Below are positions 57,933 through 64,000 of a DNA stretch of 64,000 bases, piece after piece. The translations under genes and the position numbers were made by a program. The stretch's first letter is position 1. Every line of letters starts with the position of its first letter. This DNA is from NORP181 sp047623555 (GTDB taxonomy: Bacteria; Pseudomonadota; Alphaproteobacteria; Rhodobacterales; Rhodobacteraceae): the NCBI GenBank assembly GCA_047623555.1, contig JBLHMP010000003.1:10166-74165 (forward strand). The letters are read 5' to 3'. The notes beneath the pieces are model-generated. The model was not told the origin of the DNA. It saw only the letters and a program-made list of their open reading frames with translations, and searched no databases.

Positions 57933-60128
57933 TCAATAAAAACTCTGCGGATCAATATCGATACTCAACCGCAAATCCCCCCTCAACGGAAACGGCTTGA
58001 TCCAGCGCGCCAAGGCCTCTTGCAATGCCACGCCCTTGGCCGCCTTGACCAACAACCGCACCCGATGCCGCCCGCGTATCCGCGCAATTGGTGCCGGAGC
58101 AGGCCCATAGACCTGCGCCCCAATTGCCCGTAAAGGCCCATCGTTACGTGCCAACGCATTGCCCAGATCAAACACTTTCGCCACATCCGGCCCGGACAGG
58201 ATGATCCCGGCCATCCGCCCAAACGGCGGCACCCCGGCCATGCGCCGCTCACCCGCCTCAGCGCCCCAAAACCCTTCTTCATCCCCGGCCAAAATCGCCC
58301 GGATCACCGGATGCTCAGGCTGAAAGGTCTGCAACATCGCCACCCCCGGCTTATCCGCTCGTCCGGCACGTCCAGCCACCTGCCGCATCAGTTGAAATGT
58401 CCGTTCGGCGGCGCGCATATCAGACCCTTGCAGGCCCAGATCCGCATCAATTACCCCCACCAACGTCAGCAACGGAAAGTTATGCCCCTTAGCCACCAAT
58501 TGCGTGCCAATGATAATATCCGCCGCCCCCGCCGCGATATCCTCAATCGCGCCTTTCAGCGCCCGGGCCGAGCCGAACAAATCCGAACTCAGCACCGAAA
58601 TCCGCGCATCTGGGAATAACGATGCCACTTCTTCGCCCAACCGCTCAACCCCAGGGCCAACCGGCGCCAACCGACCCTCGACTTCACAAGAAGGGCAAAT
58701 CGTCGGCATCGGCGTTGTCTCGCCACATTGATGGCACATCAAACGGTTCAGAAACCGGTGCTCAACCATGCGTGCATCGCAATGCGCGCACGCCACCTGA
58801 TGCCCGCAGGCCCGACAAATGGTCACCGGCGCATAGCCACGCCGATTGATAAACAACAACGCCTGCTCGCTACGATCAAGCCGCGCCTGTACAGCCTGGC
58901 GTAGGGTGGGTGAAACCCACGTTCCCGCCTTCATTTTCTCGGCCCGCATATCAATTGCGCGCATATCCGGCAGCACCGCCACGCCATATCGCGACGCCAG
59001 ATCAACATGCGCATATTTCCCTGCCTTGGCGTTGCTCCAGCTTTCCAACGAAGGCGTTGCCGAGGCCAACACAACCTGCGCGCCACAGATCGAGGCGCGC
59101 AAAACCGCCATATCCCGCGCGTTATACAAAACCCCGTCTTCCTGTTTGTACGACGTGTCATGTTCTTCATCCACAATCACCAGACCCAGGTTCTGAAACG
59201 GCAAAAACAACGCCGACCTCGCCCCGACAACCAGCTGCGCCTGCCCTTGTCCGACCATTCGCCAAACCCGGCGGCGTTCGGTCATTGTCACACCGGAATG
59301 CCATTCCGCCGGCAACGTGCCAAACCGCTCCTGCACCCGCGTTAAAAATTCGGCGGTCAGCGCGATTTCGGGCAACAACACCAACGCTTGCCGCCCCATA
59401 CGCAAGGCTTCGGCAACCGCCTCCAAATACACTTCGGTCTTGCCCGACCCGGTGACACCTTTGAGCAACGTCGTGCCGTATTTCTCGCAGCGCACAAAGC
59501 CACATAAGGTCTCGGCGGCCTCAGCCTGATCCGCGGTCAGCTCTTTGCCAACCATCTCTGGGTCAAGCCGCGTAAACGGCAGATCACGTGGGCTGTCCTC
59601 TTCAAACGCCGCCCCCAACTTAACCAATCCCTTAACCACCGACGTCGTCACCCCGGCCATTTCGGCGACTTCTTTCAAGGTAAATGCCAAACCGCCGTAT
59701 TCGCCCAAGGCCTCAAGCACCCGCGCGCGCGCGTCCGTCATCCGCGACGGCGTGCCCTCGCCCAGCCGATACACCTTGCGCATGGATTGCGGGTCACCCA
59801 GCCCCGGCGCGCGTGTCGCCAGCCGCAGCATCGCAGGCATCGGCGTTAGCGTATATTCAGCCGCGCGCAGCAGAAACATCCGCATTTCGTCGCGCATCGG
59901 CGCCACATCCAGCACCCGAATAACCGACCGCGCCCGTTTCAGATCAAAATCGCCCTTACCCGGCCCCCACACAACGCCCAGCACTTTGCGTGGGCCCAAA
60001 GGCACCTCAACAAATGCGCCCAAATGGCAGCCACCTTCGGGCGCTTTATAATCCAGCGTCCGGCCCAGTGGCTGTGTTGTCAGAACGCCAACCAACACGC
60101 CTTCGTCGAAAAAGTCAGGACCGGTCAC
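57933..60128 (-). CDS. priA: Primosomal replication helicase PriA
   Basis: A 731-residue 3'-5' helicase that restarts stalled replication forks. An N-terminal DNA-binding domain precedes the helicase: Walker A GVTGSGKTEVYLEA near 223, DEEHDTSYKQ (DEEH box) near 318, and GTQLVAKGHNFPLLTLVG in the second lobe. The zinc-binding insert shows four cysteine pairs (CRACGHQVACAHCDARM, then MCHQCG and CPSCEVEG). The length is normal. It is divergent from the transaldolase-family gene across about 100 bp. Confidence 0.97.
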   Translation of the reverse strand: MTGPDFFDEGVLVGVLTTQPLGRTLDYKAPEGGCHLGAFVEVPLGPRKVLGVVWGPGKGDFDLKRARSVIRVLDVAPMRDEMRMFLLRAAEYTLTPMPAMLRLATRAPGLGDPQSMRKVYRLGEGTPSRMTDARARVLEALGEYGGLAFTLKEVAEMAGVTTSVVKGLVKLGAAFEEDSPRDLPFTRLDPEMVGKELTADQAEAAETLCGFVRCEKYGTTLLKGVTGSGKTEVYLEAVAEALRMGRQALVLLPEIALTAEFLTRVQERFGTLPAEWHSGVTMTERRRVWRMVGQGQAQLVVGARSALFLPFQNLGLVIVDEEHDTSYKQEDGVLYNARDMAVLRASICGAQVVLASATPSLESWSNAKAGKYAHVDLASRYGVAVLPDMRAIDMRAEKMKAGTWVSPTLRQAVQARLDRSEQALLFINRRGYAPVTICRACGHQVACAHCDARMVEHRFLNRLMCHQCGETTPMPTICPSCEVEGRLAPVGPGVERLGEEVASLFPDARISVLSSDLFGSARALKGAIEDIAAGAADIIIGTQLVAKGHNFPLLTLVGVIDADLGLQGSDMRAAERTFQLMRQVAGRAGRADKPGVAMLQTFQPEHPVIRAILAGDEEGFWGAEAGERRMAGVPPFGRMAGIILSGPDVAKVFDLGNALARNDGPLRAIGAQVYGPAPAPIARIRGRHRVRLLVKAAKGVALQEALARWIKPFPLRGDLRLSIDIDPQSFY

Positions 60129-60230
60129 AGGGCACCTTTCTGTGTTGCAGAGCCATCAGGGCTTTCAGCATGGCAGATCATGCGCTAAAGCCAAGCCAAA
60201 CAAAGGCCAACCCATCAAAGGACCCACCCC

Positions 60231-60884
60231 ATGAAATTCTTTGTAGATTCCGCAGAAATCGACGCCATTGCCGAGCTAAATGACCTTGGCATGGTCGACG
60301 GCGTCACCACCAACCCGTCGCTGATCATGAAATCCGGCCGTGACATCATCGAAGTCACCAAGGAAATCTGTTCCATCGTCTCGGGCCCGGTGTCCGCCGA
60401 AGTCGTCGCCACCGAAGCCGACGCCATGATCGCCGAAGGTCGCAAACTGGCCGCCATAGCCGATAACATCGCCGTCAAAGTGCCGCTAACATGGGCCGGT
60501 CTGAAAACCTGTAAAACCCTGAGCGACGAAGGCCAGATGGTCAACGTCACCTTGTGTTTCTCGGCCAATCAGGCGCTTTTGGCCGCCAAAGCCGGAGCCA
60601 CATTCATCTCGCCCTTCGTCGGACGTCTGGATGACGTAAACATTGACGGCATGGATCTGATCGAAGACATCCGCACGATCTATGACAATTACGGTTTTGA
60701 GACCCAAATCCTGGTCGCCTCAATCCGCACCGTAAACCACGTCACAGACAGTGCCCGCATCGGTGCCGACGTCATCACCGCGCCACCCGAAGTCATCAAG
60801 AAACTGATCAACCACCCGCTGACCGACCAAGGTCTGGCGGCGTTCATGGCCGATTGGGCCAAGACTGGTCAGAACATCCTTTAA
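60231..60884 (+). CDS. Transaldolase-family protein (fructose-6-phosphate aldolase type)
   Basis: A 217-residue small transaldolase (TalC/FSA subfamily). MKFFVDSAEIDAI at the start, DGVTTNPSLI (24-33), the Schiff-base lysine in IAVKVPLTWAG (Lys83), and VASIRTVNHV near 163 are diagnostic. Such proteins act either as transaldolase in the pentose phosphate pathway or as fructose-6-phosphate aldolase. The short length alone cannot decide; in Rhodobacterales it is usually annotated as transaldolase. A 12-bp hairpin follows. Confidence 0.92.
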   Translation: MKFFVDSAEIDAIAELNDLGMVDGVTTNPSLIMKSGRDIIEVTKEICSIVSGPVSAEVVATEADAMIAEGRKLAAIADNIAVKVPLTWAGLKTCKTLSDEGQMVNVTLCFSANQALLAAKAGATFISPFVGRLDDVNIDGMDLIEDIRTIYDNYGFETQILVASIRTVNHVTDSARIGADVITAPPEVIKKLINHPLTDQGLAAFMADWAKTGQNIL

Positions 60885-60912
60885 ATCCAATTAACAACAG
60901 AGCGACAAAAAA

Positions 60913-60940
60913 CAGGTTTGGCAGAAAACTGCCGAACCTG
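60913..60940 (+). terminator. Terminator-like hairpin after the transaldolase gene
   Basis: A 12-bp stem with one G-T pair (60913-60924 with 60929-60940) and an AAAA loop lies 28 bp past the stop. The A-rich 5' flank would give a T run on the opposite strand. Confidence 0.6.
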
Positions 60941-61037
60941 ACTGCGTTCTTGACGAAATTCACCAATTGTTTACATATTAGGCAGCAAAATAAAAAAAGA
61001 CGTGCTATAAGCCACGCCAAAATACATAGAGGCACAA

Positions 61038-61745
61038 ATGAGCAGTAGCCCGAAATTGAACGACTCGCTGCGCGAGGCAATCTTTGCCAAGCCCGACGCA
61101 ATACTTGACGATCAGGACGTTATGCACGCCTTGGTTGCCGCCAATGAACGTTCAATGGGCGGCAATATCGTCGATCTGCGCGGCATCGCGATGGAACGGC
61201 TTGAGGCGCGGCTTGATCGGCTGGAAGACACTCACCGAAGCGTGATTGCAGCCGCCTATGAAAATCTTGCGGGCACCAATCAGGTGCATCGCGCCATCCT
61301 GCGCATGCTGGACCCCACCGAATTTGAGGTGTTCTTGCGTGATCTTGGCGGTGAAGTCTCTGAAATTTTGCGCGTCGATGTGGTCACTTTGGTGCTGGAA
61401 TCGGTGCAAAACGACAGCGATCCGGCGGTTAAGCGTCTGGGTGACGTGCTGACCGTGGCCGAACCGGGGTTCATCGACAGCTATCTGACCCAAGGCCGCA
61501 GCACCCATCCACGTCAGGTTACATTGCGTCAGGTTCAGGGCTCTTCCGAAGTTCTCTATGGCGAGGCCGCATCCTGGGTTCGGTCCGAAGCTTGCCTGAA
61601 ACTTGATTTCGGTGATGGCCGTTTGCCCGGCTTGCTGGTCCTGGGTTCTGAGGATCCGCACCAGTTTTCACCGCAACAAGGCACTGATCTATTGTCCTTT
61701 TTCGCCGGTGTGTTTGAGCGTTCGATGCGCCACTGGTTGTCTTGA
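61038..61745 (+). CDS. DUF484 family protein
   Basis: A 235-residue protein. The opening LREAIFAKPDAILDDQDVMHALVAAN and a GAF-like second half (YLTQGRSTHPRQVTLRQV, then GLLVLGSEDPHQFSPQQGTDLLSFFAGVFERSMRHWL) match DUF484. In many proteobacteria this gene precedes xerC; here its TGA overlaps the xerC TTG start. A coiled-coil (RGIAMERLEARLDRLEDTHR) lies near residues 47-66. The function is unknown, but the coupling to XerC is widely conserved. Confidence 0.92.
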   Translation: MSSSPKLNDSLREAIFAKPDAILDDQDVMHALVAANERSMGGNIVDLRGIAMERLEARLDRLEDTHRSVIAAAYENLAGTNQVHRAILRMLDPTEFEVFLRDLGGEVSEILRVDVVTLVLESVQNDSDPAVKRLGDVLTVAEPGFIDSYLTQGRSTHPRQVTLRQVQGSSEVLYGEAASWVRSEACLKLDFGDGRLPGLLVLGSEDPHQFSPQQGTDLLSFFAGVFERSMRHWLS

Positions 61746-62662
61746 GCCTGATTTCCCCTGCCTGTCGGGATGCGCTTCAACATTGGCTGGACTGGCAAAA
61801 ATCACTAAATGGCGTCGCCGATAATACGCTGGTGGCCTATCAGGGTGACCTTGGCGAATTCCTGTCCTTTATGACCATACACAAAGGCGGCCCACAGGGT
61901 TTGGGCGCGCTGGATCAAATCACCGTTTCAGATATGCGATCCTGGATGGCGCAGATGCGCGGATCAGGCGTTGCGGCCCGGTCGTTGGCGCGCAAATTAT
62001 CCGCCGTCAAAGGCTTTTGCCGCTGGCTAAGTGAACGGGAAGGTCTGGAAATGACCGCTGTTCTGTCCACCCGCGCACCCAAATTCCAACGCAAACTGCC
62101 CCGTCCATTGGCCGTAGATGCCGCCAAGAACATGATTGAAACGGTTGAGTTGCAATCGGCCAGCGACTGGGTTGCCGCGCGCGATGCCGCTGTTGTGACA
62201 CTGCTTTATGGCTGTGGCTTGCGCATATCCGAGGCCTTGGGCCTGACCTGGGCTGACGCCCCTCTGCCCGCCGTTTTGCGCATCACCGGCAAAGGTGGCA
62301 AGGAACGCATCGTCCCGGTTTTGCCTGCTGCGCGCGATGCTGTGAACGCCTATACGCGGCTGTGCCCGCATAGTGTTGATCCCGACGCCCACCTGTTTCG
62401 CGGCGTGCGTGGTGGGCCGCTGAATGCGCGTAGCATCCAGTTGGTGATGGCCAAGGCCCGCATGCAGCTTGGCCTGCCAGCCACCGCGACCCCGCACGCC
62501 ATGCGCCACAGCTTTGCCACCCATCTTTTGGCCGCTGGTGGCGATTTACGCACCATCCAAGAGTTGCTGGGCCACGCCTCCCTGTCTACAACGCAGGCCT
62601 ATACCGCCGTTGATACCGCCCATTTAATGGAAGTTTACAACCGCACCCATCCCAAGGCCTAG
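61742..62662 (+). CDS. xerC: Tyrosine recombinase XerC
   Basis: A 306-residue recombinase that resolves chromosome dimers at dif with XerD. It uses a TTG start overlapping the DUF484 stop (TTGA). The N-terminal SAM-like core-binding domain (10-105) is followed by the catalytic domain: Arg161 in YGCGLRISEAL, a Lys in GKGGKER (184-187), His252 and Arg255 in HAMRHSFATHLL, His278 in LLGHASLSTTQ, and the nucleophile Tyr287. All catalytic residues are present. No dif site was recognised in this window. Confidence 0.95.
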   Translation: MSLISPACRDALQHWLDWQKSLNGVADNTLVAYQGDLGEFLSFMTIHKGGPQGLGALDQITVSDMRSWMAQMRGSGVAARSLARKLSAVKGFCRWLSEREGLEMTAVLSTRAPKFQRKLPRPLAVDAAKNMIETVELQSASDWVAARDAAVVTLLYGCGLRISEALGLTWADAPLPAVLRITGKGGKERIVPVLPAARDAVNAYTRLCPHSVDPDAHLFRGVRGGPLNARSIQLVMAKARMQLGLPATATPHAMRHSFATHLLAAGGDLRTIQELLGHASLSTTQAYTAVDTAHLMEVYNRTHPKA

Positions 62663-62741
62663 CGCCTGGTTTCTCCGCTGCTGCGCGAATTTTCGCGGCA
62701 TGCGAATTGCACTTGATCCAGATTTAGGCCATGTAATCCCA

Positions 62742-63443
62742 ATGACTGATACCTTGCGTGCCTTATTCGTCCACCTGTTCACCGCCACCGGCGCGGTTTT
62801 TGCCATGCTCGCCATGCTGGCAGCTGTTGATGGAAAATGGAGCCTGATGTTTGTCTGGCTGGTCGTGGCCTTTGTCGTTGATGGCATCGATGGCCCGTTG
62901 GCCCGCAAATACGACGTCAAAAAATACGCGCCACGCTTTGATGGTGTGTTGCTTGATCTGATCATCGACTATCTGACCTATGTGTTCATCCCCGCCTTTG
63001 CGCTGTTCAAATCGGGGTTGATGGCCGGCTGGACCGGCTGGTTTGCCATCATCGTCATCACCTTTATGAGCGCAATGTATTTCGCCGATAACCGGATGAA
63101 AACCAAAGACAATTCATTTTCTGGCTTTCCCGGGTGCTGGAACATGGTGGTGCTGGTGATCTTTGCGCTTGAGCCAAATTTCTGGGTCAGTCTGGCACTG
63201 GTCACCGTGCTTGCGATCACCATGTTCCTGCCACTGAAATTCGTTCACCCGGTGCGTACAGAACGCTGGCGGAATGTGACTTTGCCCATGGCAATCGCCT
63301 GGACGTTCTTTGCCGGATGGGCCGCCTCGGTCGATTTCCATCCCGAAAGCTGGGCGCATTGGGGGCTAATCGTCACCAGCATCTATTTGCTGTTTGCCGG
63401 CGTGGCCCAGCAGGCCATTCCGGAACGCGCAAACCAGACCTAA
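62742..63443 (+). CDS. pcs: Phosphatidylcholine synthase
   Basis: Makes phosphatidylcholine directly from CDP-diacylglycerol and choline in the membrane. I prefer the ATG at 62742 (MTDTLRALFVHLFTATGAVF) by family comparison, giving 233 residues; an in-frame ATG at 62700 is possible. The CDP-alcohol phosphotransferase motif is complete: DGIDGPLARKYDVKKYAPRFDGVLLDLIID, with the spacing DGxxxxAR...G...D...D, and the YADNRMKTKD-like segment (YFADNRMKTKDNSF) follows. Eight helices are predicted by eye. This lipid route is typical of alphaproteobacteria. The stop overlaps ogt tail-to-tail. Confidence 0.92.
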   Translation: MTDTLRALFVHLFTATGAVFAMLAMLAAVDGKWSLMFVWLVVAFVVDGIDGPLARKYDVKKYAPRFDGVLLDLIIDYLTYVFIPAFALFKSGLMAGWTGWFAIIVITFMSAMYFADNRMKTKDNSFSGFPGCWNMVVLVIFALEPNFWVSLALVTVLAITMFLPLKFVHPVRTERWRNVTLPMAIAWTFFAGWAASVDFHPESWAHWGLIVTSIYLLFAGVAQQAIPERANQT

Positions 63444-63895
63444 ATCAGCAGGCTCGCCGCCCCTTCATGGCGCAGCAGGGCCACTTTGGTCTCAACCCCA
63501 CCTTTGGCTGAAAACCCGGTCAGACCTTTGGCGCCCATCACCCGATGGCAAGGGATGATGATTGCAATGGGATTGCCGCCACAGGCCTGGCCAACCGCCT
63601 GCGCCGGCTGGCCCAGTTCGTTGCCGATCTCACCATAGGTGCGGGTGTAACCAAACGGGATCGCCGCCATCACATCGCATACCGTGCGCTGAAAATCAGA
63701 CCCTTTGACATAGGTCGGCAGATCAAACTGCTCTAACCGTCCCTCATCATAGGCCCGCATCTGCGCCACGGCTTCTTGCAGCAATGGTGTGACCTCGCCG
63801 CGATCGACACCAATCCAGTCCAGCGCGACAATTGCGCCGTCCTGTTCGGTGATGCCGACCCGGCCAAACTGTGTATCTACGGAAAGCGTCGCCAT
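63440..63895 (-). CDS. ogt: Methylated-DNA--protein-cysteine methyltransferase
   Basis: A 151-residue suicide enzyme that removes methyl groups from O6-methylguanine. The acceptor Cys116 is in the PCHRV motif (IIIPCHRVMGAKGLTGFSAKGG), preceded by the helix-turn-helix region FQRTVCDVMAAIPFGYTRTYGEIG with the Arg and Tyr finger residues. It lacks the Ada N-terminal domain. It overlaps the pcs stop by four bases in convergent orientation. Confidence 0.95.
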   Translation of the reverse strand: MATLSVDTQFGRVGITEQDGAIVALDWIGVDRGEVTPLLQEAVAQMRAYDEGRLEQFDLPTYVKGSDFQRTVCDVMAAIPFGYTRTYGEIGNELGQPAQAVGQACGGNPIAIIIPCHRVMGAKGLTGFSAKGGVETKVALLRHEGAASLLI

Positions 63896-63951
63896 GGCAC
63901 TACCCTACGACGAACGCAAAACTGAGCAACCCGATTCCTGCGCTATCTGGC

Positions 63952-63965
63952 GGGGGGGTGGGGGG
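63952..63965 (+). repeat. G-rich tract near the right edge
   Basis: G7-T-G6. A small stem GGGGTT/AACCCC lies just after it. The last 105 bp of the window show no supported gene. Confidence 0.8.
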
Positions 63966-64000
63966 TTGGAAAACAACCCCAAAATATAAACGCGCCGGGG

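Noticed and set aside
63894..63989. A short plus-strand ORF starting over the ogt start codon and reading through the G tract
   Set aside because: It is 31 codons long, lacks a ribosome site and has a low-complexity Gly segment.
1..64000. tRNA, rRNA, insertion sequence or prophage features
   Set aside because: No gap between genes contains a cloverleaf-like or rRNA-like sequence, transposase or phage gene that I could recognise by reading.

Overview
The window reads as a chromosomal segment of an alphaproteobacterium of the order Rhodobacterales (Roseobacter/Rhodobacter relatives). The supports are gene content and order: a ctaC-ctaB-small ORF-ctaG-ctaE-surf1-thrC-M16 peptidase run, a Tad (Flp pilus) locus with two short pilin genes, a ruvCAB-ybgC-tolQRAB-pal-cpoB-tilS-ftsH run, phosphatidylcholine synthase, ligase-associated Lhr helicase with PdeM, and a dispersed intergenic repeat of a type common in this group. 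The genus cannot be fixed from sequence alone. No tRNA, rRNA, CRISPR array, insertion sequence or prophage was found. Coding density is high, and many neighbouring genes overlap by ATGA or TAATG.

Layout. 1-3.4 kb: the 5' part of a FAD-linked 2-hydroxyacid oxidase-type gene and two divergent PLP (fold type II) lyase-like genes. 3.4-10.9 kb (minus): aa3 cytochrome oxidase subunits II and III with heme O synthase, CtaG and SURF1, followed by threonine synthase, an M16 peptidase and a GNAT acetyltransferase; subunit I is absent. 11-18.3 kb (plus): tldD, dprA, topA and the scoAB CoA-transferase, with a small secreted-protein gene broken by one amber codon in between. 18.3-30.4 kb: a lytic transglycosylase diverging from a Tad locus (two pilin-like genes, cpaB, cpaC, an OmpA-type lipoprotein, cpaE, cpaF, tadB, tadC, two TPR lipoproteins, prepilin peptidase), then an uncharacterised AAA-type ATPase and a hydroxyisobutyrate dehydrogenase-like gene. 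32.7-35.8 kb: lhr and pdeM. 35.8-40.2 kb (minus): a membrane LytTR regulator, folD, fhs and a MOSC protein. 40.4-49.2 kb (minus): ftsH, tilS and the Tol-Pal cell-envelope system. 49.2-52.1 kb (minus): a conserved unknown and ruvBAC. 52.4-64 kb: a DUF1127 gene, prmA, MATE and MFS transporters, a YeeE/YedE permease, priA, a transaldolase-family gene, DUF484-xerC, pcs and ogt.

How the parts work together. The Tad genes encode a secretion/pilus machine: CpaF powers the TadBC platform, CpaC with the OmpA-type lipoprotein and CpaB forms the outer conduit, CpaE localises it, and CpaA/TadV cuts the pilins. Tol-Pal, YbgC and CpoB act in outer-membrane constriction. FolD and Fhs interconvert one-carbon folates. 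RuvABC, PriA, XerC, DprA, TopA, Lhr, PdeM and Ogt are DNA maintenance functions.

The most unusual signal is at the tadC/TPR-lipoprotein junction (28362-28409). Six perfect copies of an 8-bp unit each carry an ATG. The first five ATGs open a three-codon cistron (Met-Ile-Gln-stop) whose stop overlaps the next ATG as ATGA, so tadC feeds a chain of stop-restart steps that ends on the lipoprotein start. Other leads are 10-nt homopolymer tracts in lhr and next to the MOSC start, alternative hairpins before the first pilin, an 8-residue tandem duplication at the second pilin's C-terminus, and paired palindromes in the MFS/YeeE divergent promoter region.
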